From Nonomuraea muscovyensis (GTDB lineage: Bacteria; Actinomycetota; Actinomycetes; Streptosporangiales; Streptosporangiaceae): a stretch of 64,000 bases of DNA. Made by a program: the position numbers and the translations under genes. The DNA is taken from assembly GCF_014207745.1 (NCBI RefSeq), contig NZ_JACHJB010000003.1:1116001-1180000 (forward strand), written 5' to 3'. The notes beneath the pieces are model-generated. The model did no database searches. It was not told where the DNA came from and saw only the letters and a list, made by a program, of their open reading frames with translations. Below, piece after piece: positions 1 through 9,098 of the stretch; the stretch's first letter is position 1, and the number at the start of each line of letters is the position of its first letter.

Positions 1-1141
1 TGGCCTCGTGCGGGGCGGGCAGCGGCAGCCGGTTCTCGATCCCGTACAGGCCGGCGGCGACCATGGCGGCCAGAGCCAGGTAGGGGTTGGCGTCCCCGCC
101 CGGCACCCGGTGCTCGATGCGCAGCGACGCGCCCGAGCCGACCACGCGGATCGGGCAGGTGCGGTTGTCCCTGCCCCAGGTGATGCCGGTCGGGGCGAAC
201 GCACCGGGCCGCAGGCGCTTGTAGGAGTTGACGTTCGGGGCCATCAGCAGCGTCAGCTCGGGCAGGCAGGCGAGCTGGCCCGCCACGAAGTGCCGCATGA
301 GCTCCGCCATGCCGTCGCCGGCCGCCTCGTCGGCGAACACCGCCGTGCCGTCCGTGCCGCGCAGCGACAGGTGGACGTGGCAGGAGTTGCCCTCGCCCTC
401 GTCGAACTTCGGCATGAACGTCAGCGCCACGCCCTCCTGGGCGGCGATCTGCTTGGCGCCGTTCTTGAACAGGACGTGCTTGTCGCAGGTGGCCATCGCC
501 TCGTCGTAGCGGAAGACGATCTCGTACTGGCCGGCGTGGCACTCCCCGCGGGCCGTCTCCATCGGCAGCCCGGCCCGCACCATCTCGCGGCGGATCCGGC
601 GCACGACGGGCTCGATCTCGGCCAGCCCCTGCAGCGAGTAGTCCACGTTGTAGCGGGTGGCGGTCTCCAGGCCGTGGTAGCGGCGCTCCCAGGCGTCCCG
701 GTAGGTGTCACGGAAGACCAGGAACTCCAGCTCGGTGCCGGCGAACGCGGTCAGCCCGCGTTCGGCGAGCCGGTCGAGCTGCGTGCGCAGGATGCGGCGC
801 GGGGCCACCTCGACCGGCTCGCCGCCGGGCCAGACGGCGTCGGCGAGGACGAGCGCGGTGCCCGGGTCCCAGGGGAGCGGGCGCAGCGTGGCCGGGTCGG
901 GCCGCAGCACGAAGTCGCCGAAGCCGGAGTTCCAGGCGTCGATGGCGTACCCGGGGCCGGTGCCCATCTCCACGTCGGACGCCAGCAGGTAGACGCACGC
1001 GCCGAAGCCCTGCCGCGCCACCTCCTCCAGGAAGTACGGCACCGACAGGCGGCTGCCCTGCAGGCGGCCCTGCAGGTCGGGGACGCTGACGATGACCTCC
1101 TCCGCCCGGTGGCGCAGCTCCTCGTAGGTGAGCGCCGTCAT
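1..1141 (-). CDS. Glutamine synthetase-like ATP-dependent amide ligase, truncated by the window edge
   Basis: The first 380 residues of a glutamine synthetase-fold enzyme; the C-terminus lies outside the window. Metal and substrate motifs are visible: ELEF at about residue 137, GECHAGQYEI at about 199 and the nucleotide-site HVHLSL at about 255. Its spacing resembles the GlnA3/GlnA4/PuuA group, which gamma-glutamylates amines, rather than classical GlnA. The ATG overlaps the stop of the upstream IucA/IucC synthetase gene by 4 bases, so it is the eighth gene of the siderophore operon. By inference it forms an amide on a diamine or an intermediate of this siderophore, or recycles 1,3-diaminopropane. 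The family call is firm; the substrate is unknown. Confidence 0.85.
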   Translation of the reverse strand, partial: MTALTYEELRHRAEEVIVSVPDLQGRLQGSRLSVPYFLEEVARQGFGACVYLLASDVEMGTGPGYAIDAWNSGFGDFVLRPDPATLRPLPWDPGTALVLADAVWPGGEPVEVAPRRILRTQLDRLAERGLTAFAGTELEFLVFRDTYRDAWERRYHGLETATRYNVDYSLQGLAEIEPVVRRIRREMVRAGLPMETARGECHAGQYEIVFRYDEAMATCDKHVLFKNGAKQIAAQEGVALTFMPKFDEGEGNSCHVHLSLRGTDGTAVFADEAAGDGMAELMRHFVAGQLACLPELTLLMAPNVNSYKRLRPGAFAPTGITWGRDNRTCPIRVVGSGASLRIEHRVPGGDANPYLALAAMVAAGLYGIENRLPLPAPHEA

Positions 1142-2979
1142 CGGACCTCCTCCTTCCGCGCGACGGGCTTCTGCCGGACGACTGGATCGGCGAGTGGATC
1201 GGCGAGTGGATTCGCGACGGTGCCGTGGACCACGTCGAAGCCCTCGTCCCGCTCGGCCCGGTCGTGGAAACCGCCGCCGAGCAGCTGTTCCCGGTTCAGC
1301 GCCACCCGGTCGAAGCGGGGCGCGAGCAGGCCGAACGCCTCCGACCGGCCGGCCAGGTCGGGGAACCGGGCGTGGTACCGGTCGATCTCGGCGCGCACCA
1401 GCCCCCAGAACTCCGCCTCCGGCACGCCGAGATGCCGCTCGGCCAGCGGCGCGAAGAACCGGAAGTGGCCCGCGAAGACCGCGCTGAGCAGCGAGTGCGC
1501 CAGGTCCCCGGCCGGCCAGCGCAGCAGCACCCCGCGGGCCCGCGCCGACAGGCTCGCGTACTCGGGCAGGTCGTCGGGCAGCAGGTTGACGTCCTCGGCG
1601 AAGTCCTTGAGCGCGATGCCGACGGGGACCTCGGCGGCGTCGTAGAGGATCACGGTGTTCTCGCCGTGCGGGCAGTACGCCACGCCGTACCGGTAGAGGT
1701 AGTGCAGCAGCCCCGGCAGCAACGCCGACAGGAACCGGGCCAGCCAGGCGCGCGGCGCGAGCCCGGAGCGCCCGACCAGCTCGGCCACCAGGGCGCGGCC
1801 GTCCGACCCGATCTTGAGCAGGGCGGCCATGGTGCGCGCCCGCTCGCCCTCGCCGAGCAGCGCCGCCACCGGTTCGCGCCACACCGCGCCGAGCAGCTCG
1901 TGATAGCGGTACGGCGCGTCGCGCACGCCGTCGTAGAGCGGGTGGCGCACGGCGACGGCGGCCACCTCGCCGAGCGGATGGAAGCGCAGCTCGTCGCGCA
2001 GGTACGGGTCGGCCGCCCGGACGGCGTGCAGCCAGGCGGTCACGTCGGGCGCGGCCCTGGTCGGCTCGGTGGACAGCCCCCGCCACACCAGCGTGTTGCG
2101 GATGAGCAGCGGCACCTTGACGTTGCGCCGATCCGGGCGGTCCAGGTTGGCCAGCGTGCGGATCGACTGCAGCGGCCGGTAGCGGTCGGGCCCCTCGCCG
2201 AGGAGCACGATCCGCCCGTCGGCCAGGTACGGGGCGAACAGCGTCTCGACGGCCTCGTCCCAGTGGAACGGGTGCACGGGCAACCAGGCGAACCCGTCCG
2301 GGTCCAGCCCGGTGGCGGCGCAGGCGTCCTCCAGGGCGACGGCGAACCGCTTGCGCGTCTCGTCGTCCAGTTCCTCGGTCAGCAGCGTCCCGGCGCCCAG
2401 ACCGGGCACGCCGGAGTAGTCGGCGAGCGAGCCGTGCACGGCCGCCCAGAGCAGCCGCACCTCGCCGCCGGCCTCGGGGGCGTAGGCGGCGGCGTCGGAG
2501 CCGGAGAAGCCGAGCCGGCCCTTGTTCAGCAGCATGCAGGGGTGGCCGTCCTGGTACGCCTCCAGGTCCAGGTGGTCCAGGTCGGCGAGCCGGGCGGCGG
2601 GCAGGGCGCGGGAGATCAGCTCGGCCTCGGCCCGGCGGGTGGCGGTCAGCTCGCGCAGCACCTCGGCCGTGGTGGGGCCGTCCCAACCGAGCACCTCGCG
2701 GGCGTCCAGCAGCAGCCGCTCGGGCCCCGCCTCCTCGCCGCCGGCCGGTTCGGGCAGCCGCCGGAGCGTGCCGTCCACCAGGCGCCAGGCGCCGAACGTG
2801 CCGCGGGTGGCACGGAACGTCCAGCACGCGTCGCCCAGCTCCAGCCGGTAGGCGTCGGGACGGCCCGAGCCGGGGTCGGGCTCGGGCACGAGGAGTTCCT
2901 CGTAGGCGAACTCCTCGACGGCCTTGGCGAGCAGCCGGTGGCCCGCCTGCTGCCAGGCGTCGCGGTCAGGGCGGTTCAT
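1138..2979 (-). CDS. IucA/IucC family (NIS) siderophore synthetase, first of two
   Basis: A 613-residue NRPS-independent siderophore synthetase. This family adenylates a carboxylate, usually of citrate, and condenses it with an amine or hydroxylamine. Visible motifs are HPFHW in the N-terminal half, a basic RNVKVPLLIRNTL segment in the middle, and the C-terminal FhuF-like iron transporter-type half beginning near YCPHGENTVI. Length is normal for the family. The ATG overlaps the exporter stop by 4 bases. A second synthetase lies three genes upstream, so two condensations are expected, as in rhizobactin 1021 or schizokinen assembly. Which enzyme acts first cannot be read from sequence. Confidence 0.93.
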   Translation of the reverse strand: MNRPDRDAWQQAGHRLLAKAVEEFAYEELLVPEPDPGSGRPDAYRLELGDACWTFRATRGTFGAWRLVDGTLRRLPEPAGGEEAGPERLLLDAREVLGWDGPTTAEVLRELTATRRAEAELISRALPAARLADLDHLDLEAYQDGHPCMLLNKGRLGFSGSDAAAYAPEAGGEVRLLWAAVHGSLADYSGVPGLGAGTLLTEELDDETRKRFAVALEDACAATGLDPDGFAWLPVHPFHWDEAVETLFAPYLADGRIVLLGEGPDRYRPLQSIRTLANLDRPDRRNVKVPLLIRNTLVWRGLSTEPTRAAPDVTAWLHAVRAADPYLRDELRFHPLGEVAAVAVRHPLYDGVRDAPYRYHELLGAVWREPVAALLGEGERARTMAALLKIGSDGRALVAELVGRSGLAPRAWLARFLSALLPGLLHYLYRYGVAYCPHGENTVILYDAAEVPVGIALKDFAEDVNLLPDDLPEYASLSARARGVLLRWPAGDLAHSLLSAVFAGHFRFFAPLAERHLGVPEAEFWGLVRAEIDRYHARFPDLAGRSEAFGLLAPRFDRVALNREQLLGGGFHDRAERDEGFDVVHGTVANPLADPLADPVVRQKPVARKEEVR

Positions 2980-4244
2980 GGGGTCTTCTCCTCGGAGTAC
3001 GTCAGGGAGGGCAGGACGGGACCGGCGCCGGCGCGGCGCGCGGACAGGGCCAGGGCGAACACCTGGACGACCGCCGCGACGGCGATCGGCAGAGCCAGGT
3101 CGTGGGAGACGGCGGTCGCGGCGACCAGCGGCGCGGCCAGCAGCCCGGCGGAGCGGACCGTCTCGACGGCGGTGAACGCCGGTCCGGCCGTGCCTGTGGC
3201 GCGGAACGCCCACAGCTCAACGGCCACCTGCGCCAGCCCCAGCCCGGTCCCGAACAGCAGCCGCCCGCCGGCCAGCCCCGCCACGGACGACGACAGCGCC
3301 TGCCAGGCGAGCCCGGCCGCGCCGACCGCCAGGGCGACCGGCAGCAGCCGGTCACCCAGCAGGCCGTGGCAGCGGCGCACCACGGGCAGCACGGCCAGCG
3401 CGGCCACGCTCGGCAGGAAGAACAACACCGCCGACCCGGCCGGGCCGCCGCCCAGCCCGTCGGCGAACTCGGTGAAGAACGGCCGTGCCACGTTCACCGA
3501 GAAGTCGAACATCACCCCGACCAGCGCCGCCTGCGCGAGCACCGCGAACCGGACGCCCCGGCGGGGCGCCTCCCGCACGGCCGGCACCGGGCCGGCGGCA
3601 GCGCTGCTCGCCGCGCGCCGCCCGAGGATGCGGAAGGTCAGCACGGCCAGCGCCACGTCCAGGACGGCGAACGCCGAGATGCCCACCCGCGGCTCGGGCA
3701 GCGCCAGCACCCCGGCGCCCACGGCCGTCGCCACGACGGTGGACAGGTGGAACACGACGACGATCGAGCAGATCCCGGCCAGCCGGGCGCCCTCCCCGCG
3801 CTCGCCGGCGCCGTCGTGCTCGGCGATGAACGCCGGGTACGCCAGCAGCAGGGCGCTGTTGGTCGCCACCACCGCCCCGGACAGCACGGTGTAGGCGGCG
3901 TGACTCGGGGCCAGGCCGAGCAGCAGGTCGAACACGGCCGAGCCGCACAGCCCGGCCAGCACCAGCCGGTGCAGCGGCCAGCGCCGCGCCGCCAGGCCCC
4001 ACAGCGGGAGCGCGGCGAGGCCGACGATCCGGCAGATCCACAGGTAGCCGCCGGTCGCCCCCGGATCGGTGATGCCGTACAGCCGCTCGAAGAGCTGCGG
4101 CAGGAACGGCGTCAGCGCCGTCTCGGCCACCAGGTGCAGCCCGATCACCGAGATCAGCACCACCCTGGCGGGCCGGCCGGGCCGGCCCGCCGGTGCCCCG
4201 GCCGCCTCCGCCGCGACCTCGCCGGTGGTGACGTCCGTGGTCAC
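2976..4244 (-). CDS. MFS transporter, probable siderophore exporter
   Basis: A 422-residue major facilitator with about 12 hydrophobic segments after a short Ala/Gly-rich cytoplasmic N-terminus. It lies between a siderophore N-hydroxylase and a synthetase, with 4-base overlaps on both sides. The GTG start overlaps the hydroxylase stop. Staphyloferrin B and vibrioferrin loci carry MFS exporters in the same kind of position, so export of the finished siderophore is the likely job. The sequence alone does not exclude import of ferric siderophore or a precursor. Confidence 0.88.
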   Translation of the reverse strand: MTTDVTTGEVAAEAAGAPAGRPGRPARVVLISVIGLHLVAETALTPFLPQLFERLYGITDPGATGGYLWICRIVGLAALPLWGLAARRWPLHRLVLAGLCGSAVFDLLLGLAPSHAAYTVLSGAVVATNSALLLAYPAFIAEHDGAGERGEGARLAGICSIVVVFHLSTVVATAVGAGVLALPEPRVGISAFAVLDVALAVLTFRILGRRAASSAAAGPVPAVREAPRRGVRFAVLAQAALVGVMFDFSVNVARPFFTEFADGLGGGPAGSAVLFFLPSVAALAVLPVVRRCHGLLGDRLLPVALAVGAAGLAWQALSSSVAGLAGGRLLFGTGLGLAQVAVELWAFRATGTAGPAFTAVETVRSAGLLAAPLVAATAVSHDLALPIAVAAVVQVFALALSARRAGAGPVLPSLTYSEEKTP

Positions 4245-5614
4245 CGCAACGAGCCCTCGGCGGCCTCCGCCGTGACGCCCCGCGGCTGGTGGCCCGGCAC
4301 GCGCGGCGCGCCGAACGTCGTCCACGCCGCCCGCTCCGGCACCGGCAGCACCGTGCGGCCCGCCACCGCGTTCAGGATGGTCGCCGCCCGCCACGCGCCC
4401 AGCGTCAGGTCGGGCGCGCCGACGCCGTGGGTGTGCATCTCGGCGTTCTGGACGTACAGCGACCCGGACACGCGCGGGTCCAGCGCCACCCGGTAGGAGC
4501 CGTCCACCTGGTAGCGGCCCCGGCCGTCCCAGTCGACCAGGTCGGCCAGCGGCTCCAGGAACGCGGGCCGGGCCGCGGCGTACCCGGTGGCCATCACCAC
4601 GGCCGAGGTGCGCACCTGGAAGAACGCCTCCTGCTCGGCGTGCCGGCAGGTCAGCGCGTAGCCGTCGCCGCCGGCGCTGGCCGAGACGACCTCCACGCCG
4701 GGGTGCAGCGCGGCGCGCGGCTCGGCGCCGCCGATGGTCCGCTCGTACAGCTCGTCGTGGATGTCGCCGAGCGTCTCGGCGCTGACGCCCTTGTAGAGCT
4801 GCCACTGCTCGCGCACCAGCCGCTCGCGCCGGTCCTCGGGCAGGCCGCGGAAGTAGCCGATGTAGTCGGGGGTGAAGTGCTCCAGGCCGAGCTTGGAGTA
4901 CTCCATGGGCGCGAAGGCCGGGGTGCGGGCCAGCCAGCGCACGTACGGCCCGCCCCGCCCGGCGCCGTCCTGGCTGCGCAGCAGGTCGAGCACCACCTCG
5001 GCGCCCGACTGCCCGGCCCCGACCACGGTAACGTCGTCGGCGGCGGCCAGCCGGTCGCGGTGGGTGCGGTAGTCGGCGCTGTGCAGCACCCGGCCCGCGT
5101 GGACCTCCGTGAGGAGAGGCCGCAGCGGCTCCGGCACGACGGGCACCGTGCCGACGCCCAGCACCACCTGCCGGGCGAGCACCCGCGTGGCCGTCCCGGC
5201 CCCCGAGCGGTACGTCACCGCGAACGCGCCGTCCGTCTCGTCCCACTCCAGCGTTGTCACCTCGGCGTCGAACCGGCACGACGGCACCCGTTCGGCGACC
5301 CACCGGCAGTAGTGGTCGTACTCGCGGCGCGGGATGTGGAACCGCTCGGAGAAGAAGAACGGGAACATCCGGTCGTGGTTGCGGATGTAGTTGAGGTACG
5401 ACCACGGGCTCGTCGGGTCCGCCATCGTCACCAGGTCGGCCAGGAACGGCACCTGCAGCACCGTCCCCTCCATGAGCAGCCCCGGATGCCAGGAGAAGGC
5501 CGGCCTGGCGTCCAGGAAGAGGGAGCGCAGCCCCGGGACGCCGTCCGACAGCGCGGCCAGCGACAGGTTGAAGGGGCCTATGCCGACGCCGACCAGGTCA
5601 TAGCGGGCGGTCAC
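4241..5614 (-). CDS. FAD/NADPH-dependent amine N-hydroxylase (IucD/RhbE/PvdA family)
   Basis: A 457-residue flavin monooxygenase of the lysine/ornithine N-monooxygenase family, which makes the hydroxylamine later acylated into a hydroxamate iron ligand. The N-terminus has the FAD-binding GVGIGPFNLSLAAL, a second nucleotide site is GAGQSGAEV near residue 190, and the C-terminal region carries ATGY. The GTG start overlaps the upstream synthetase stop by 4 bases. Because the operon has genes to make diaminobutyrate and decarboxylate it, the likely substrate is 1,3-diaminopropane rather than lysine or ornithine. That is inference from context. Confidence 0.92.
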   Translation of the reverse strand: MTARYDLVGVGIGPFNLSLAALSDGVPGLRSLFLDARPAFSWHPGLLMEGTVLQVPFLADLVTMADPTSPWSYLNYIRNHDRMFPFFFSERFHIPRREYDHYCRWVAERVPSCRFDAEVTTLEWDETDGAFAVTYRSGAGTATRVLARQVVLGVGTVPVVPEPLRPLLTEVHAGRVLHSADYRTHRDRLAAADDVTVVGAGQSGAEVVLDLLRSQDGAGRGGPYVRWLARTPAFAPMEYSKLGLEHFTPDYIGYFRGLPEDRRERLVREQWQLYKGVSAETLGDIHDELYERTIGGAEPRAALHPGVEVVSASAGGDGYALTCRHAEQEAFFQVRTSAVVMATGYAAARPAFLEPLADLVDWDGRGRYQVDGSYRVALDPRVSGSLYVQNAEMHTHGVGAPDLTLGAWRAATILNAVAGRTVLPVPERAAWTTFGAPRVPGHQPRGVTAEAAEGSLR

Positions 5615-7413
5615 CGCTCCACCTCCGTGAGTGGGTTGGGAAGATCGATGTAGACGGACTGGGTGTGGACGTCGCCGACGAGCTCGTCGCGGCCGTCCAC
5701 GCAGGTCAGGTAGTTGCCCTTGCAAGGGAGCGCGGGGGCGTCCAACAGCAGGCCGAGCAGGCCCTTGGCGGCGGGTTCGGCGGCGCGCAGCCGCTCCAGG
5801 GCCGCGCGCAGCACGCGCAGCAGCGCGCCCTCGTCGGCCAGGCCCAGCGCGCCGAACGCGCCGACCAGGCCGAGCAGGTTGTTGACGCCGAGGTAGTAGG
5901 CGACCCGCTCGTCCACGAACGCGTCGTCGAAGACGAGGTCCACGCCGTCGGTCAGGCCGGGCAGCAGCCGGTCCAGCTCGGCGGCGCGGGAGGCGGCCAC
6001 GTAGTAGCCCTGGCTGTCGCGGTACCAGCCGGCGCTCGGCAGGCCGTCGTCGTCCAGCGCGACCAGGGTGTTCTGGTGGTGGGGCTCCAGGGCGACGCCG
6101 TACCTGGCCTGCAGCCGGATCAGGGGGACGGCGAGCACGTCGAGGTAGCGGGTCAGCCACAGCGCCGCCGCCTCGCCGGGTGGCAGCCCGCGCGCCCGGA
6201 CCGTCCGGTCCAGGGCGGCCGACAGCAGCGCCCGGTGCGGGGGAGGCGAGCCGTCGCCGGGGCCGGTCCGCTCGGCCAGCAGTCCGGCCACGCACAGGCC
6301 CTCGCGGTCGCCGCCCCGGAACGGGTTGTCGCGAACGGCCGTCTCCAGGCCGGTCTCGCCGTCCGTGCCCGCCGAGATCCATGCGAAGTCGCGCAGGATC
6401 GCGAAGTCCGGGTGCTCGGCGCGCAGCCACCGCGCCGGTCCGGCCGCCAGCAGGCGGGCCGCGCGGACGCCGAGGCGCATCTCGGAGCGGAGGTTGTCGC
6501 GCCGGGAGTTGGTGATCCGCATGCCGAGGGACAGCTTGAGCATCACGTCCGCGCCGGGCCGGTGCACGGTGCGCACCGACGACGTGGCGTGCCAGGCCGG
6601 GCCGGCCGGGCCGAGCGGGCGCAGCAGCCCGGCCTCCACCAGCGCCGCCACCTCGGGGCGCCGCAGCACCTCGCGCGCCTGCCACGGGTGGGCGGGCACC
6701 GGCACCATGCCGTCCGGCAGGTCCAGCTCCGGCGCGAGATCCCGGCCCAGCTCGGCCGGGGTCCGCCCGTCGGCGCTCTCGCCCGCCACGACGGCCGGGT
6801 CCGCGGCGAACCAGTGCAACGGGAACGAGCCTCGCAGCTCGGGCGAGTACGCGGCCAGCTCCCCGTCGGAGGCCTCCTCACGGCTCTTCGGCGCGGGGTG
6901 GAACGGGTGCCCGAGCAGCAGCGCCTGCTCGGCGTCCAGGAACGGGGTCGGCCCCCGCCCGCCGGGCCCCTCGGCGCGCCGCGCGGCCAGGTGGGCGGCG
7001 GTGCGGCGGGCGGAGTTCAGCACCCGCGCGGCGGCGTCGGACCCCAGATGGGCGGGCAGGCCCCGGCCTACCACGGTCTCCCGCACCGCCACGGCCGCCA
7101 CCAGCGCCGTGTCCGCCTTCCGCGCCGTGTCCGCCTCCCGCGCCGTGTCCCCCGCCAGCGCCGCGTCCGCCTCCCGCGCGCCCACGGCAGGCTCGCCGAA
7201 GCGGTGCCAGCCGGTCGCCGACCGGTAGCGGACCGGGACCCGCAGCCGGACCCCGCTGGCGGGGAAGTCCAGCACCAGCTCATCTCCCGGAGGCGGCACC
7301 GGCGTCGCGGTCTCCCGCACGTAGGCGCGCAGCAGCGTCTCCACGGCGGCCGCCTCACCCGCCCGCCCCGGATCGGGCAGGTCCAGCGGATCCGTGCCGT
7401 CGAAGGTGTTCAC
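5611..7413 (-). CDS. IucA/IucC family (NIS) siderophore synthetase, second
   Basis: A 600-residue NIS synthetase. Family motifs are visible: VPVPAHPWQ, the basic loop LKLSLGMRITNSRR that holds ATP and substrate, and HHQNTLV in the C-terminal half. Near residues 80-95 there is a short repetitive Ala/Asp/Thr-rich insertion (AREADTARKADTA). The GTG start overlaps the decarboxylase stop by 4 bases. Its motifs match the classical IucA/IucC/RhbC pattern better than the other synthetase here, so the two probably act on different acceptors or at different steps. Confidence 0.93.
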   Translation of the reverse strand: MNTFDGTDPLDLPDPGRAGEAAAVETLLRAYVRETATPVPPPGDELVLDFPASGVRLRVPVRYRSATGWHRFGEPAVGAREADAALAGDTAREADTARKADTALVAAVAVRETVVGRGLPAHLGSDAAARVLNSARRTAAHLAARRAEGPGGRGPTPFLDAEQALLLGHPFHPAPKSREEASDGELAAYSPELRGSFPLHWFAADPAVVAGESADGRTPAELGRDLAPELDLPDGMVPVPAHPWQAREVLRRPEVAALVEAGLLRPLGPAGPAWHATSSVRTVHRPGADVMLKLSLGMRITNSRRDNLRSEMRLGVRAARLLAAGPARWLRAEHPDFAILRDFAWISAGTDGETGLETAVRDNPFRGGDREGLCVAGLLAERTGPGDGSPPPHRALLSAALDRTVRARGLPPGEAAALWLTRYLDVLAVPLIRLQARYGVALEPHHQNTLVALDDDGLPSAGWYRDSQGYYVAASRAAELDRLLPGLTDGVDLVFDDAFVDERVAYYLGVNNLLGLVGAFGALGLADEGALLRVLRAALERLRAAEPAAKGLLGLLLDAPALPCKGNYLTCVDGRDELVGDVHTQSVYIDLPNPLTEVER

Positions 7414-9098
7414 AGCGCGTCCTCCTCGGCCTGACCGGCCGCCGCGACCGCGTGCAGGAGCCGTTCGACCTGGTCCACGGTCGTGTGCGGGTTGAGCAGG
7501 GTGAGCTTGAGCCGGACCCGGCCGGGGCCGTCGCCCGGCAGCTCGGTACGGCCCACGACCGCCCGCCCCTCGCGCAGCAGGCGGCGCCGCAGCCCGGCGT
7601 TCACCTGGTCGGCCCGGGCCGGGTCGCCCGGGACGTAGCTGAACAGGAACGCCGTCAGGATCGGGTCGGCGTGCAGCTCCAGCCGGGGGTGGGCGCGCAC
7701 CGCCTCGGCCCCGGCGCGGGCCAGGTCGTGGCAGGCGTCCACGAGGCGGCCCAGCCCGTCACGGCCCAGCGTGCGCAGCGTGACGGCGATCTTGAACGCG
7801 TCGGCGCGGCGGGTCGTGCGCAGCGAGCGGCCCAGCAGGCTCGGGTACCCGGCCTCCTCGTCGTCGGCCGGGTTCAGGTAGACGGCGCGGCGGGCCAGCG
7901 ACTCGTACGTCTCCTCCCGGCGCACCAGGAACACCCCGGCGGCGACGGGCTGCCAGCCGAGCTTGTGCCAGTCCAGGGAGACCGAGTCGGCCAGCTCGAT
8001 GCCCGCCACGAGCGGCGCGAGCCGGTCCGAAAGCAGCGCCCCGCCCCCGTAGGCGGCGTCCACGTGCAGCCAGGCGCCGTGCTCGGCGGCCAGCGCAGCG
8101 CACGTCCCGAGCGGGTCGATCGCCCCGGTGTCGGTGGTGCCGGCCGTGGCCACCACGGCGACCGGCACCTCGCCGCGCCCGGCGGACGCGCGCAGCGCCC
8201 CGGCCAGCGCGTCCGGGTCCATCCGCAGGTTCCTGTCCACCGCGACGGACACGACGGCGTCCTCACCCAGGCCGAGCAGGGCGGCCGAGCGGCGGACCGA
8301 GAAGTGGGCGGCGGCGGAGGCGAAGATCCGGGCTCGCGGCCCGCCGGCCGGCACGCCGCCGAGCTGCACCGGCCGCCCGGAGGTCCGGCCCAGCACCTGG
8401 TCGCGGGCCAGCATCAGGCCCATGAGGTTCGACTCGGTGCCGCCCGAGGTGACCACACCGGCGGCCCCGGGCGGGTAGCCGACCAGCGCGGCCAGCTCCC
8501 GCAGCAGCAGCGTCTCCATCTCCGTGGCGGCGGGCGCCTGGTCCCAGGAGTCCAGGGACGGGTTCAGCGCCGAGACGGCCAGGTCGGCGGCGACCGCGAC
8601 GGCGAGCGGCGGGCAGTGCAGGTGCGCGGCACAGGCCGGGTCGGCCGGGTCGGCGCTGCCGTACGCCAGCAGCGCCGTCAGCCGGCGCAGCGCGTCCTCG
8701 CCGGGTGCGGCGAGCTCCCGGGCCACCTCGGCCGCCAGCTCCTCGGGCGTGCCGGCCGGCAGCGGTCCGCCCCGCCGCTCCGCCCCCTCGGCGAGGGCGT
8801 CGAGGACGGCGCGCACGGCGGGCGCCAGGGCCGCCGGCCCGGCCACCCCGCCCGCCGACGCCGTGCCGTTCGCTCCGGGCGTGCCGATGGCTTCGGGTGT
8901 GCCGATGGCTTCGGGCGTGCCGTTCGCTTCGGGCCGGCCGGGCTCTTCTCGCTGGGTGACGTCTTTGCGCTGGTCAGGCTCGTTCACGCGGTCAGCGTTC
9001 CCCGCGCTCCCGGTTCCCACCGCGGGCTGGACGGGCTCCGTGGGAGCGGTCAGCACGCCGCCCGAACGCGCGCCATCCCGGGTCGGGTGGATCGTCAT
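7410..9098 (-). CDS. PLP-dependent group II decarboxylase, probable L-2,4-diaminobutyrate decarboxylase
   Basis: A 562-residue pyridoxal-phosphate decarboxylase of the glutamate/aromatic amino acid/DABA decarboxylase group. The PLP lysine lies in SLDWHKLGW, preceded by HVDAAYGGG; TSGGTESNL is the phosphate-side loop. Placed directly after a diaminobutyrate aminotransferase gene, it most likely yields 1,3-diaminopropane, as RhbB does in rhizobactin 1021 biosynthesis. The first 100 or so residues are low-complexity, with a six-residue repeat of the type GTPEAI, and may not be part of the folded enzyme. The ATG overlaps the aminotransferase stop by 4 bases; a later start is possible. Confidence 0.9.
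   Translation of the reverse strand: MTIHPTRDGARSGGVLTAPTEPVQPAVGTGSAGNADRVNEPDQRKDVTQREEPGRPEANGTPEAIGTPEAIGTPGANGTASAGGVAGPAALAPAVRAVLDALAEGAERRGGPLPAGTPEELAAEVARELAAPGEDALRRLTALLAYGSADPADPACAAHLHCPPLAVAVAADLAVSALNPSLDSWDQAPAATEMETLLLRELAALVGYPPGAAGVVTSGGTESNLMGLMLARDQVLGRTSGRPVQLGGVPAGGPRARIFASAAAHFSVRRSAALLGLGEDAVVSVAVDRNLRMDPDALAGALRASAGRGEVPVAVVATAGTTDTGAIDPLGTCAALAAEHGAWLHVDAAYGGGALLSDRLAPLVAGIELADSVSLDWHKLGWQPVAAGVFLVRREETYESLARRAVYLNPADDEEAGYPSLLGRSLRTTRRADAFKIAVTLRTLGRDGLGRLVDACHDLARAGAEAVRAHPRLELHADPILTAFLFSYVPGDPARADQVNAGLRRRLLREGRAVVGRTELPGDGPGRVRLKLTLLNPHTTVDQVERLLHAVAAAGQAEEDAL
8863..8934 (-). repeat. Four 18-bp in-frame tandem repeats in the decarboxylase N-terminus
   Basis: Four copies of an 18-base unit (plus-strand form GTGCCGATGGCTTCGGGC and close variants) run head to tail. 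On the coding strand they encode a GTPEAI/GTPGAN hexapeptide repeat before the folded decarboxylase domain. Unit length is a multiple of three, so copy number can change without a frameshift. Confidence 0.9.

Noticed and set aside
1225..3894. Very long open frame on the plus strand opposite the synthetase and exporter genes
   Set aside because: It is antisense to clearly recognisable IucA/IucC and MFS genes; long antisense frames are normal at this GC content, and its translation is rich in Gly, Gln, His and Arg without any family motif. The same holds for 30447-33320 and 46193-49576.
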